Assembly (NCBI GenBank): GCA_021234155.1
Contig: JAJEKV010000041.1
Coordinates: forward strand, 2,296,447 to 2,360,446
DNA length: 64,000 bases
Origin: Isoetes taiwanensis
Taxonomy: Eukaryota > Streptophyta > Lycopodiopsida > Isoetales > Isoetaceae
Direction of reading: 5' to 3'
The notes beneath the pieces are model-generated. The model was not told where the DNA came from. It did no database searches and worked only from the letters and a program-made list of their open reading frames with translations. Positions 1 through 10,504 of this stretch are shown in pieces. Position 1 is the first letter of the stretch; each line of letters starts with the position of its first letter. A program made the position numbers and the translations under genes.

Positions 1-2
1 TT

Positions 3-326
3 GGTATCAACATTGAAGAGGAGAGTGCATATTTGGGAGAAGATTTGCTTGAGGATGATACTGATGAACATGTTCCTTTAGAATCATCGTTGGCACATTC
101 ACAAAGAGAGGAAGTTGATAAAGAAGCAACTTATGTGCTTCGATCTCCATTCAATTCGCCAATCCATATTCGTGGTCATGATGAGGATTATATTGAAGAT
201 GAAGAAATTGCGGGACATGTACATGATCATTCTGAAGCAATTAGTGGTTTGGCTCTTCGTCTATATCTAGATGATGACGAGGTGGAGGACATTGAGCATG
301 ATCTAAGTGAACAAATTGATATGTGA
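3..326 (+). CDS. C-terminal part of an acidic protein, probably carried by the CACTA element
   Basis: The reading frame is open from the first bases of the window to a TGA at 324-326, so the start is missing. The visible 107 residues are very acidic (for example LLEDDTDE near the start, DDDEVEDIEHD near the end) and contain no catalytic motif. Its position just inside the right end of a CACTA element suggests the end of a transposase or accessory protein, but no domain was recognised. It could also be an unrelated captured exon. Confidence 0.35.
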   Translation, partial: GINIEEESAYLGEDLLEDDTDEHVPLESSLAHSQREEVDKEATYVLRSPFNSPIHIRGHDEDYIEDEEIAGHVHDHSEAISGLALRLYLDDDEVEDIEHDLSEQIDM

Positions 327-946
327 TATGATTAATCAGCATTGTCAATCTTATTGCTATAACTATTATGGTATAGATCATTTGATGTTGAGCATTGCAT
401 TATCTTCCTGATCACTTTGCTCCTTCATGTTGCCAAGTACCCTTCACCATTATCTTCCCCTCCAACTGACTATTGTTCGAGTATCCAAATCATTCTTGGA
501 TTCTTCGAAGTAATATCCCTTGGTGCAATACTATATCTATAATGATGTATAAAAGTATTAGGCAGATGTTGTAGTGACTTAGTTATAATATTGCTTAAAT
601 TTTGTTACAACAACCACCTCAAATTGCAATATAAAATTGACAAATCCTCCTCAAAATTACGTCAAAATATTAGATGAAATTTTGGATAACATTTTGTCAT
701 AAGTCTTAAGAAAAGGTTGCCACAACTTTGCTATAATATTGTTCAAAAGTTGTTGCAATAACCTACTTAAGTTGCGCTAAAAAGTTGACAAAAAGGAGGT
801 CATTCTTTTGACGAAATTTTTGACGCTATGCACTAGACACAATTTTGACACAATACAAACACGTTGTGTCAAGATAATAGCGTTCGACACAAAGTTGTCA
901 CTGGACCTATGGCTTGTCACAAGGGTTGACACTATACCCCCCATCC
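327..946. repeat. AT-rich subterminal region of the CACTA element
   Basis: No gene is visible. The stretch is AT-rich and repeats short related words (TTGTTACAACAAC, TTGTTGCAATAAC, TTGACACAATAC, GACACAAAGTTGTC) in both orientations. This matches the transposase-binding subterminal arrays of CACTA elements. Confidence 0.45.
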
Positions 947-956
947 TCTTGTAGTG
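947..956 (-). repeat. CACTA terminal inverted repeat (right end)
   Basis: On the minus strand this reads CACTACAAGA followed by GGATGGGGGG. The first ten bases are the consensus end of En/Spm elements. Confidence 0.6.
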
Positions 957-3487
957 ATTGGACAGTCCTCATCATCAGGCCATACTAGCACAAAGTATCC
1001 TTCCTTGATGTCCTCAAAGGGATCCCACTCAGGAAGATCAAACCACTTCGGCTTTGAGGCCTTACTTCCCACAAACCACTTGGAACCCTTGTTGGGACCC
1101 AAGTGAGCATTCTTAGACGTGCTTGCACCTTGAGAACCCTCCCATCTTGACTCTGGCAAGAACCCGTCTCTTAGCTCCCTCCCACATGGCTGTTCAGTTT
1201 CTAAGCATGTCACAACTTTCTCCCAGTACTTGATTAGGGAGTCCATTTGATTTTTCTTAAGAGTGGAGGTGTGCTTTCCATTTGAACATCATCCCGGTCG
1301 TTATGTAATCCTTGATGCCCTTCACCGGTTGGCTAGAGTCTTTGCTGTCTTGAAGGGAGGTATTGGTTTTGGCTGCCCTTTAGGAATGAGAACTTCACCA
1401 AAGAAACACCCCTTTGCCACAACTTCGATACCTTGTCCGGGCATCCACAACTTGTCACCTGGTCTCCACTTATATTGCATGATTGGTATTCCATCCCTAA
1501 CCCAAAACTTGAATCAAGTGGCTTTGTGTGTCCTGTCAAGCTGGTCCTTACCATCTAGCAAGTATCCTTCTACAAATGATTTCCAATCGCAACCTCATCC
1601 ATCAAGAAAGCCATTGGGTTGGGGTCAATGCGACTCTCAAACACATCCATTAGTTCAGGGGAGAGTGGTCACGTTTTCTCTCTTGAGCTTGATGGAGAAA
1701 GTTCCAAAGAATCCATCTATATCATCATGTATGCCCAACCATCATGAATCCCACTTTCACAACTTTGAATACTCCCCACATTTGCCAAGTATGACATAGC
1801 CCCAAACATCCATCTATTCTTGTTTTTTTTTCCAGCGGTTGTCCAATGAACACATAGCTCCTCGGGCATTTGATTTCTCAAGTAAGGGGAAATCATCCCA
1901 AGTCCTCCTTGATTCACGGACACCTTGGATGTGAGCTTTTTAGCTGCCTTTGGTAACAAAGCGGTTGATCATCCATCAAAGCCTCAAAATGGGTCTTTGT
2001 CAAGGGGAATACCTCCTCCCTTCTATCGATCCTTTCTCTAGTGTTCTCGGGCACTTGAAAATAGAGCTCACATGGAAGTTTGGATCATCTCTCCATAGAT
2101 CAAGCACAAAATGACCATATGTTCGGTTCCATGACCATGTGTTAATACACCCGCCGGACTTACTTTCATCCGAAAAGCGTTTTGACAACGCTTGGGTAAA
2201 GGATCTAGCTTTGGCAAGAAAGTCTTGTGTTGGTCCATCTTATCATGAATTATACACAAAAATTTGTCCTGGCTGCATCTCGAGAAAATGTTCTCCCTTT
2301 GCCAATACAATTTGCTCTACATGATATTTGGTCCCTTTGGTGATCGCAAATTGCTCCCTAATTGCCATTCTTTCTTTCTCTATTGCGGTTGATGCAAGTG
2401 TATCCTTGAGTTGAATGCAAGTGTTGCACTTTGAGAATGGCATGTGTTGTAGGACACTCACGCCCCGAGAAGTGAGTGCTCCATAACTTGCTGAAATGTG
2501 ATTGAGAAAGAGGCCTACCTCCAAGGTAGTTTCGGGATGGAGTTGACCTCCTTAAGGCACTCCTTTTTTGGATATAGTGTTGTGGCAACACTCTTTGCAC
2601 CACTCGCACACCGTGCTTTCGTTCACCTTCCGACTTGTGGGGCATAGATTGAGACATGTATCTCACAAAGCTCTCGAAGACTGCAATGGCCTTGAGAGTA
2701 TTTGCTCTAGGTTTCAAAGTGAGTGCATTACCATGTTGGAACAAAGCGTGCCCTTTTCTAACCTTTTGCTCCCAAAGATTCACGTAAAATGAAGACTTGC
2801 TCACCCCAAGAATCCATCTCAATGCTCTCATACATACCTTCATGCCCCTCAATTGATATAGTAGCCGTCTGTGTTTTCATCATATTTGGAATTCCTACAC
2901 AAGGAGTAAATGAAATTAATCCTATCTTTTTGAAGTTTGTCCAATGTATTGGGACCTTATCCGCACGAGGTCATCCGCATTGTACTGCCTTTGTGCAATC
3001 TAGGTTGCAACACTCTTGTCCCCTAATTGCCTCGGGTTTTCTCCGGTTGGTGCCATACTTTCCATCCTTTCTAAATATTTGTCACTTCTAGGCCTCTTGG
3101 GCACCCTTTGGTCGCCTTCTATGAAAGACATAAGCGTCTCTTCCTTGTGATCAAAGGATGCTCATCGACCACCAAATCTTCCACATGGCCTTGGGTGGGC
3201 CTTGGGGTGTGTAGTTCAATAGGGCATTCTAGAGTATCACCATTCTTGTGTGTAATATATCTAATTGGCCATCTCAAGCGAGCTTGGGACTCCAAAGACC
3301 ACGAGCACACAATGCAATCACTAGAGCTTCCACGGGACATGATTGTATCAACTTCGATAAGAAGCTTCACAATGCCAACTCCAAGATGTTCATCTCCCAG
3401 CCTCTCATCATTCACACTATCAAATGGATCAAGCTGCAGCTTATTATGCCCTCTGCAAATACAGATCAGTTTGCAAGGGTGCAACAA
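957..3487 (-). pseudogene. DUF7869-like transposon-derived protein, broken
   Basis: Read on the minus strand, successive fragments resemble in order a family of mobile-element proteins with a DUF7869 domain. A Cys-containing segment FSKCNTCIQLKD lies near 2440. DKMDQHKTFLPK near 2240 matches the family's D-x-M/L-DQ-x-KT-x-LP motif. AGVLTHGHGTEH lies near 2130. KKNKNRWMFGAMSYL near 1840 matches the conserved DNxGKDNKNR region. DGFFGTFSIKLKRENV near 1690 matches the 'DDIDxFF' block. The C-terminal piece is at 957-1246. The pieces lie in different frames with several stops, so the gene is dead or needs correction. The CACTA element interrupts its 3' end. The family's biochemical function is not established. 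The assignment rests on motif recall, not a search. Confidence 0.5.
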
Positions 3488-3589
3488 AAGGCAACCCTTC
3501 TTCCTCCATTGGAGCCTAGGGCAATGGCCTCTTTGGACTTCCTTGGCTCCATTTTACTCATCTCACATGCTCCCTGAATGAAAAAGCTC

Positions 3590-3800
3590 ACATTAAAACC
3601 ATATAGCCCCAAACACCACAAATATGACCATGTGAACCATATAAAACCATACAACTAAAATCATATAACCATATTAAACCATACAACCATACTCATTCTA
3701 AACCATATGTAAACATTGTAACCATATATAACCATTGAAACTATTCAACCATTGAAACCATATTAAATATATAAGGTAACATATATAAACATATAACCTA
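3590..3800. repeat. AACCATA-rich short-period repeat
   Basis: The words AACCATA, CATACAACC and AACCATAT recur irregularly across about 200 bases. It is a degenerate simple repeat, not telomeric (no TTTAGGG), and not coding. Confidence 0.6.
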
Positions 3801-3820
3801 ACCTTTCATATCTTGTCATG

Positions 3821-3908
3821 GCCACGTGGCGCCTCCTCAGAGGCTGAAAGCGTGGCCATGTCAGCAACCCGCACTGCCACGTCATGGAGGGCATGGCCCA
3901 CACGTGAC
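3821..3908. promoter_or_regulatory. Cluster of ACGT-core (G-box type) motifs
   Basis: A perfect palindromic G-box GCCACGTGGC lies at 3821-3830, with TGCCACGTCA near 3876 and CACACGTGAC near 3899. Three ACGT-core elements within 90 bases resemble a bZIP/bHLH-responsive plant promoter, and the exon-like pieces downstream on the plus strand agree. No TATA box or start site is clear. Confidence 0.35.
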
Positions 3909-4025
3909 AGAAGTTTATTATTGCACTTTTACGAGGTTCGAGGGTGCGGTAATTAATCGTGCTTGCACCCTCTTCCTCTCCCCAGACCATTCTTCCTCCC
4001 CTGTTTTCTCGATCACTCTTGAGCT

Positions 4026-4661
4026 TTGTATTTTCCTTTGGCCCGCTTTTTCGATCAGGCGATCGATCGAACCGAAACCATTCCAAGGCCATCTTATGAC
4101 AAAGAGCTTGGTCGATGGATCGGGGACGCTTCAGCCGCCGAAGTTCGCAAGCAGATTGAGTGTTCGAGCGGGCGTTACTGCCTCGAGAAGAAAGTGAGGC
4201 CCTTTTTAGTCTTTGCTTTTTAGTTTTTACGTAAGTCCTTTAATGCATTTTTACTTATATTACGTTGTTAGAGGCTCTTATTAATCCCCACGATACAATT
4301 CTGGCCGACAAATCCTTATTCACGCTTTGCGAACGACTATACCCACATGGAATCGAACACGGAAGCCTCCTCATCATCCAGCAAATCCAGGTATGTTTTT
4401 GTAATATCATACCCTTTTTTAATCTCATTTCTCTGTACTGTTCTCTGTTATCTCATTAATCTCATTTGTCTCCACTTTGTTCTCTGTTTTTCTCATTAAT
4501 CTCACTAATCTCACATTATCTGTTTTTCCTTTTGTATTGTTTTTCTGTTTTTGTTATCTTTTTCTTGCTTGTGGTTGAATTGAATACATTGTACAGGCAA
4601 AAGTGAGAATAGTGGTTAGAGTAGTAGCAAGCAACCGAGATGTCACTCATCAGAGACAGGT
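4026..4661 (+). CDS. Orphan exon-like pieces of an unrecognised gene (fragment)
   Basis: Three stretches look like plant exons on the plus strand. One runs to about 4192, ends before GTGAGG and encodes a segment including DKELGRWIGDASAAEVRK. A second, about 4271-4389, lies between a TTGTTAG acceptor and an AG|GTATGT donor and encodes EALINPHDTILADKSLF. A third, about 4598-4660, lies between TTGTACAG and AG|GTTTTAG and starts AKVRIVVRV. The last is faintly like the opening strand of a kinesin motor, but nothing that follows supports this. No start codon or terminal exon was established. It may be a fragment captured by a transposon or the truncated end of a gene. Confidence 0.25.
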
Positions 4662-4930
4662 TTTAGGAAGTAAGATATTGCAGAGCATTAATGAAGAGAT
4701 TCACAAAAGATATAGCTAAAGCTGTCTAAGAATGTTTCATAAGAACATAACTAGGAATGTTTTTCTCCAAAGAAGAACTAAGAATAGAAATTGCTTCCAC
4801 GAGAATCTACATTTCTAACTCACAAAGATATCCTCCATCTGCGGGAGACATGCGGGGAGTGGCGAGTTGAGAATACTTGACTTGCCAGCGGTCCAGAAGT
4901 ACATGCCTTCTTTCGACTTCATGAGTGAGA

Positions 4931-5909
4931 ACTTCTCGACTCGCGAGGCGAGAAGAGGGAGTGTACACTCTGGATTTGTTGGCCGGATTGAGGGATTCTC
5001 GACTTCGATTCGATTGCACCACCGACTACCCAATGTCTTCACATTCTTTTTAAGCTCTTGCGAGCCTTCTCGACTTCGTGAGTCGAGAATGTCATACGTC
5101 AATGGCCCTTTGTGCGATCCACGGGTGCCTCCACCCAGTCTGAGTCACTCTCCTTCGAACCATGCTCATCGAATATTGCGAAGAGGACTGGCTCCGACTG
5201 AGTGGAGGCCTCGGCGACTAACCAACTTTCTCGACTCGTGAGTCGAGAAAACGCAGGCTCTAGTGCACTCTTGAGCTGGCCTGCAGACAGTCTTAACGAC
5301 TCTCCTTCTATCTTCCTCGGACATTGCGAAGGGAAGTGGTTTTGACTGTCTGCAGGCCAACTCTTAGCAACCCAATTCTCCTGTGTGTGGTCGCAGTGGC
5401 CTCTACCCAATCAAAGACCGTCTCCTTCGAACCATCTTCGTCGAATTTTGCGAAGGGGATGGGCTCTGATTGGGTGGAGGCCTCTACAACTAACCACAGG
5501 GAAACCACAGAGCTTCTCAGTATGCATTTCGGCCAAGGAGTGGGAATGCCTTACCCAACCGGCACTCCATGTGTACCATCAGGAGTTCTCGATGGCTAAG
5601 GGCATTCTCGACTTTGCGAGTCGAAATGTAGAATCTAAAACCAACGATTCAGCATTCTCAACTTCGCTGGTCGAGAATCCTCGACCAATTCTCACATTAT
5701 TGTGGTCGCGGTGGCCTCTACCCGGTCGAGCCACTCTCCTTGAACCATCTTCGGCGAATATGGCGAAGGGAGGGGCTTTCGGGACCGGGTGGAGGCCTCT
5801 ACAACTAACCCCGGGGAAACCCCGCGAGAGCTTTGGCATGCGCATTTCGACTTGCGAGTGAGAATGTAGGCGAGAAACCAAGCATTCTCGACTTCACCAA
5901 GTCGAGAAT
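4931..5909. repeat. Upstream copies of the CTCGACTCG palindrome family
   Basis: Imperfect copies of the palindrome built on the arm TTTCTCGACTCG lie at 4931-4954, 5067-5089, 5227-5250, 5604-5627, about 5664-5690 and 5884-5909. Most changes are CG to TG or CA at the centre (CTCGTGAG, TTCGTGAG), as expected from cytosine deamination. The copy at 5227-5250 is otherwise complete. They are interspersed with the separate hairpin array at 5127-6092. Confidence 0.75.
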
Positions 5910-6092
5910 CCCCCGACCAATTCTCTGCCGAGAATCCCTTACGACCAAGGCTTGCATTCTCTACAACTTCTGCACTTTACGTTTCTCTTTTTTTTTAGTC
6001 CCAAGTGCCTCTAGCACATGCGAGCCACTCTCCTTGAACCATCTTCCTCGAATATTGCGAAGAGGGTGGTTCCGACCTGAGTGGAAGCCCCT
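5127..6092. repeat. Array of five covarying about 85-110 nt hairpins
   Basis: Five units share a core (CTCTCCTTCGAACCAT then CGAATATTGCGAAGGG) flanked by inverted arms. Copies are at 5127-5209, 5273-5363, 5390-5490, 5705-5815 and about 6005-6092. The arm sequence differs between copies yet stays self-complementary: CCAGTC pairs with GACTG in copy 1, CAGACAGTC with GACTGTCTG in copy 2, CCCAATC with GATTGGG in copy 3, CCCGGTC with GACCGGG in copy 4. Copy 5 is the weakest. The core itself pairs CCTTCG with CGAAGG. No coding potential is convincing across the array. Confidence 0.75.
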
Positions 6093-6396
6093 CGGACTAA
6101 CTACAAGAGGATGCATTTGAACCGCATCTCCTGGGCCTTAGACCTAGCCTGATCTATGTACAACATTCCAAGAAAACAGTCCAAGAAAAAATACACCTAA
6201 AACGGAACTGTTCTTTACCCCCGATCCATTGTTTCCTAGCCGAGCATCTCTCAACCCAGAGAGTAAATCATCTCTCGAAGCTGAAAAATGTTGGACAAGG
6301 AAACGATGAATCCGTCGAGCTTATCAGCAGTTCCATTATTTAAACACAGACGGCATGTTCTACAAGCGAAATAACATAGGCATCTCTGAAACTCAC

Positions 6397-6700
6397 CTCT
6401 TCACGCAGTAATTCCTTGGGCCACTGTATCACGGATCCCGCAGCCTCACCTAGAGTCTTTGCTTCTTCTGTCGGTCTCATCAAGAGTGTATTCGCATCTA
6501 ATACTTGTGTCACTGCGATTCTCGCGTATCCCCGTTCCATGGCGCAGCAGTGTAGAGTTCCCGTGTCTGGCAGCTCCTCTCCGCTTCCTACCTTAGCTCC
6601 GTGCTCATCGATCAAATCAACTGCTTGCAATAGGACGCGCGGTCAGGAAAAACACACATATGCAAGGCGCTGTTAGCAGCTTACCGCGTCGCGGCGCCAT
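6397..6700 (-). CDS. DUF8039-like protein, 5' part (two exons)
   Basis: On the minus strand an ATG at 6700 opens a 16-nt exon (MAPRR) ending at a GTAAGC donor (6684-6679). A TTGCAAGCAG acceptor starts exon 2 at 6620, which runs to an AG|GTGAGT donor at 6397. The two exons give exactly 80 codons. Residues about 38-76 (GYARIAVTQVLDAN, LMRPTEEAKTLGEAAGS, VIQWPKELL) resemble the DUF8039 domain found in plant transposon-associated (TNP2/CACTA-type) proteins, with the RP-T-E, LGEA and WP landmarks. Function is unknown. Read-through without splicing would stop at 6340. Downstream exons were not found, so it may be truncated. It is divergent to the gene starting at 7017. Confidence 0.45.
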
Positions 6701-7016
6701 TCCGGAAGTCGCTTACAGTCGATGCTCGCCTCCGAACTCAAGGTCGCCAAATGCATGATCCAAGATAAACTACGCTCCGCTCACTAAGTCCCTTGATGTG
6801 ATTAAATTTCGAAATAGTGTTTGGGCGGGCTAAAGGCGACCGTGCTGTACCCTTAGCCCGCTTTTTTTCATAAATGATTGCATGTCCTTAAATTCAAACT
6901 AAAGAACACGCCCGATCTTTTTTACATGCAGTCCTAAAACTCACAACGCGCGGAGGAAACTTAATTTACTGATACAGGGGGGTCCGATCGGGAAGAGGAT
7001 GAGGGGGCATACAGAC
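6701..7016. promoter_or_regulatory. Short shared intergenic region between two divergent genes
   Basis: Only 316 bases separate the minus-strand ATG at 6700 from the plus-strand ATG at 7017, so both promoters must lie here if the genes are real. It is mixed GC-rich and AT-rich; no clear TATA box was picked out. Confidence 0.35.
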
Positions 7017-10000
7017 ATGGCGACTCCGTCCAAGAAGCGAGGCGCCGGAGGGGATGCTAGTTCTAGCGGCACCAAGAAGAAGAAGACAAACACCCCAGGT
7101 GAGCTCTGAGGTTTATCTTTTGTCGGAATACCTTAACTGATCCATCCTTTCTTCTTGCAGCATTCACCGCGGACTCACTAGTGATCACTGGCCGAACTCC
7201 GTTCTTCGTCATCGAGGGACTGGAGACAGAGCTTCTTGACACACCAGCAGATTCTTGGTGGTATGTCGAGGTATCAACAAGTGGGAAGGAGAAAGATCTG
7301 TTTCTCCACCAAAGAGACAAGAAGAGCTCCGGAGACAAGTACAAGAAAATCGGTGTTGTGCTCTCCGTCTCAGCGCCAGATTCGAAGCATTTAACACTCT
7401 TCCAAATTATTCTCACTCTTCCATGAGCAAGGCGAAGGGCACCGAAAAAAGGCAGGCGCCTTTAAATTGTCAGAACCTTGGGTGGAAGGATCTGGAAGGG
7501 ATGAAGGAGGCCGGAACCCTAACATCCAGGGAGCTTGGAATGGAGATTTCCAGAGTCAGGGAAAAACTGTTCAATACGGGAGCTTCACTTCTCATCGCTC
7601 AAGACTCTACAACACTCTGCAGTGGGGAATGAAGTTGTGGTTCATACAGAAAAAAGTCCGCCAAAGACCAAAGATGGAGAAGATGACACCACACGGGAGG
7701 AATCAGATGACGAAGGAGACGAAGATATGGTCGACTCCCCAATAATGGATCCAGATGATCAGATCAGGATTTCACAGAGAGGGGCACAGAAAATGGAGCG
7801 GCTGGCTCAGTATTATCCGTTGGGAATATCACACAAGTTCTTCTTTGGACATTAGGATTTGAAGGTTTGCACGGAGATGCCGTCTTGTTCAACCATGGAA
7901 TTTAATCCAGCACACACATTTGGAGATTCGAACTCGATGGTGCGACATCCTGTTGCAGATCCAATGCCTGCGGATGTCATACCTTTTAGCAGATCGACCG
8001 GTCAGTTGTTCAGCTGGAAGTCTGAGGAAGACCTGAAGGGAAAAGACGTCCGGTTCTGGGTAGTGGACGGTCAGCATTCAGTGAGGGCGGCGCAAGTATT
8101 GCAGACGGAGAAGGAGGTGCCGCAAAGGATCAAGGATAGATATGCCAGGCGAGAGTGCAGAGTTCTTTCAGCGGAGACGCCAGCAACCGAACTGGCCAGC
8201 ATTAGTCACTGCCAGAACACAATAGCAGCGAGTGCCAGCTACGTGAGGTAAATAACTCTGATTCTTTCCATTCTCGACTCGCGAGTCGAGAAAGCCATAC
8301 CATCCTAACATTTCCCGATTATCACTGGGGTTTCTCGACTCGCGAGTCGAGAAAGCCAGGGGAACACAGAAAATCAAAGGATGCAGAGCTTTCTCGACTC
8401 GCGAGTCGAGAAAACCTAGAGAAAATTAGACATTCAAGGGACTTTCTCGACTCGCGAGTCGAGAAACCCCGGGGCTACTATTTACTGTTTATTTCGGGTG
8501 TTTGTAGATACTATCATGCTCTGACATTGGTACATTGACTGAATGCAGCCCTTATCCTGACCAGATCATACACGCTAGGCAACAGTGGAAAGCATTGGGT
8601 TGTCCTCAGCGTCCTAAAGGAAACAGGGCTCCCTCGGATAAGTGGAAGACCTTTGAGAAACTATGCAGATATGTTCTCACTGGAGGGCAGGGGAAGATGA
8701 TGAGGGAGAGGATGAAGAGGAGAAGAAGAAGAGAACACCAAGGAAAGGCAGGGAGTCTCTCTCAGACCAATATGACCTCATTCTTAGCACTGAGGCGGTC
8801 TGGGAGAAATGGACTGAGATATGGGCTCAATGGACAAGAGGCAAGCTGAAGGACAGCAATGGAGAATTTCCATCCAGGCCGGACCCCAAGTTGTTTGACA
8901 AGCAGTTCATGAAGAGGATACAGGGCCTCACGGACAAAGAAACGCTTGACCTGCAAGGCAGAATCTTGGATGGAACAATCCTGCTAAGGAAGACTAGGAG
9001 TTCTAAAATGCGGGGCCTAAAAGGATTATGCCACGATACCCTAAAGCGGCAAATAAGTGCGTTAGAAGAAGGCATCACGGAGTTCTGCAACGTTGCATCC
9101 AATGAATACCATGACCTTGATTTTTACAAGGAAAAGGCTGCCCTTGATGAGGAAGACATGAAGGAATTGAACCGTCTATGTCAACCCTACATCAACACCA
9201 AGCTGAAGCGTAACGTCAAAACCCTTCCTTTCCCTGAACGTGCTATGGCAATTCTGAAGAGGAAGCTTGGATTCGGGGTGGTCCCATTTAAGGCCGACGA
9301 TAGCTCCCCCCCATTTCTGGTAACTTTGGGACACAAGGGATTTGGTGGTCTGGAACTGGCACCTGGACCAGTGGCACTATTTGTCATCAATATGATCGAA
9401 GACCCCACCCTTTTTTATGACAAAGCTGACATAGAGCAGTGGTACAAGACGTGTCTGGACATGACCGACCTGGATACTTTCAGTTTCCTTGTCTTTTGCA
9501 TGCCGGGCAATCAGACAACCGTTGTCTCCCAATGGGCAGCTGATATTAACTTCACCAACAAGATCATGTACTCCATATACGAACTTGATCATGAGTGTAG
9601 ACTTGGCTTGCCGAAGGCACCAAGCTTTGCCAACATAGTTTTGGTTTTGATTTCAAGATCGGCTGTAGACCTGGATAAGTGGTGGTCTAGCGAGCATCAT
9701 TATCTCGACAGGTTCATGATCTCTCAAGAGCAGATGGAACCCTGGAAGGGGGGCAGATTTATGGAGGATGTTCCATCGATGGACAAGGTCAGCAAAGATG
9801 GTGCGACAGGTCCTATACATAGAATTCCTATCCGGCCAAGAGTTATCAAGTACTTCATAACCACCAGTGGTCGAGGAAGATCAAATTGTATGCGAAGTGG
9901 TACATGAATGGCCTGTTTCTCTCGGGGGCTATCTTTGTTTGGAATGAAACCTATATCGTGGTTGGAAATAAGGACATGGTTGAAACCATTCGGTCATACC

Positions 10001-10092
10001 GGATCCGCTTCATGAGCATTTCAAGGGGAGGAAGACAAATGGAAGCAAAGAAAGGCGACGAGGACGAGGGAGACCAAGGCGACGAGGCGTGA
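7017..10092 (+). pseudogene. Multi-exon gene of unknown family with a DGQH motif; frames interrupted
   Basis: Exon 1 (7017-7098) starts MATPSKKRGAGG, is Lys-rich, and ends AG|GTGAGC. Exon 2 starts at 7161 after TTCTTGCAG and encodes ITGRTPFFVIEGLETELLD. From 7535 a frame runs through a TAG at 7853-7855 into a block with FWVVDGQHSVRAA near 8055-8093, reminiscent of the DGQH(R) motif of ParB-like/DndB-type folds. A clean intron 8248-8548 (AG|GTAAAT to AATGCAG) carries four palindromes. A frame change near 8690 leads to a 400-residue block (8699-9860) rich in acidic and aromatic residues, and another near 9850 leads to the end at 10092. The long intact stretches suggest recent coding. The breaks may be decay or sequence error. 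No function can be assigned. Confidence 0.45.
8271..8466. repeat. Four tandemly spaced perfect CG palindromes inside an intron
   Basis: Copies at 8271-8292, 8331-8354, 8390-8413 and 8443-8466 consist of the arm TTTCTCGACTCG followed directly by its reverse complement CGAGTCGAGAAA. Spacing is about 52-60 bases. All four are perfect with CGCG at the centre. They lie inside the predicted intron 8248-8548 and occupy nearly half of it. Confidence 0.9.
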
Positions 10093-10176
10093 ATGTCGAA
10101 GGTTTAGACAAGGATCTTTGCCGAACACATTCTTGAGAATCTGAGATTGAGGTGAGTTTATTTTGTTCTATCGGTG

Positions 10177-10257
10177 TTTCTCGATTTCGCGAGTCGAGAA
10201 AACTCGTTCCTTTCAATACCTTTTTTCTTTTCATTCTCGACTTCATGAGTCGAGAAA
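10177..10257. repeat. Two palindrome copies after the DGQH-motif gene
   Basis: Copies at 10177-10201 and 10233-10257 follow a candidate donor (GAG|GTGAGT, about 10150). Both have an extra base and substitutions at the centre (ATTTCGCGAG, CTTCATGAG) but intact outer arms. They lie between two coding blocks, as elsewhere in this locus. Confidence 0.8.
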
Positions 10258-10504
10258 ACTTCGCTTCCTTTCTCGGCGGATGTCATCATTTCGGGGAGTT
10301 CCATGTCAACGACTCCGGATCATTGTCATTGGATACCGGGCGGTTCACGTCGCGAGGAGGAGAGTGCACTCCACAAAGACAATCCGAGCAAGACACGCTC
10401 CACGCCTTTAAAGGACCGAAAAGATAATGATCCCGCATTTGGATCCCGATGAACCGGAAATATGGTCGAGCCAAACTCCAACCGGGATCCGTTTTGGTCC
10501 CGCC

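Larger units (their letters stand above)
1..956. mobile_element. Right end of a CACTA (En/Spm-type) DNA transposon; left end outside the window
   Basis: The segment ends at 947-956 in TCTTGTAGTG, the reverse complement of CACTACAAGA, which is the classic terminal inverted repeat of CACTA elements. Before it, 540-945 is AT-rich and holds repeated short motifs around GTTGTAGTGACTT, TTGTGTCAA and TGACACAA, as expected of a subterminal repeat region. The end falls inside a minus-strand ORF that continues beyond 957, so the element appears to have inserted into a DUF7869-like gene. The expected 3-bp target duplication would be ATT at 957-959, but the left copy lies outside the window. The acidic ORF at 3-326 is probably the tail of an element protein. 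Confidence 0.6.

Noticed and set aside
3590..3800. AACCATA repeats considered as interstitial telomere
   Set aside because: The unit is not the plant telomere TTTAGGG/CCCTAAA and is irregular.
4598..4661. Possible kinesin motor start (AKVRIVVRV)
   Set aside because: Too short. No P-loop or other motor motif follows.
8055..8093. Reading the DGQH motif as a bacterial DndB/ParB gene by transfer
   Set aside because: Only one short motif matches. Surrounding introns and codon context are plant-like, so only a resemblance is claimed.
8271..8466. Regular palindromes considered as a CRISPR array
   Set aside because: Units are self-complementary with short irregular spacers inside an intron of a plant gene. 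No cas genes.
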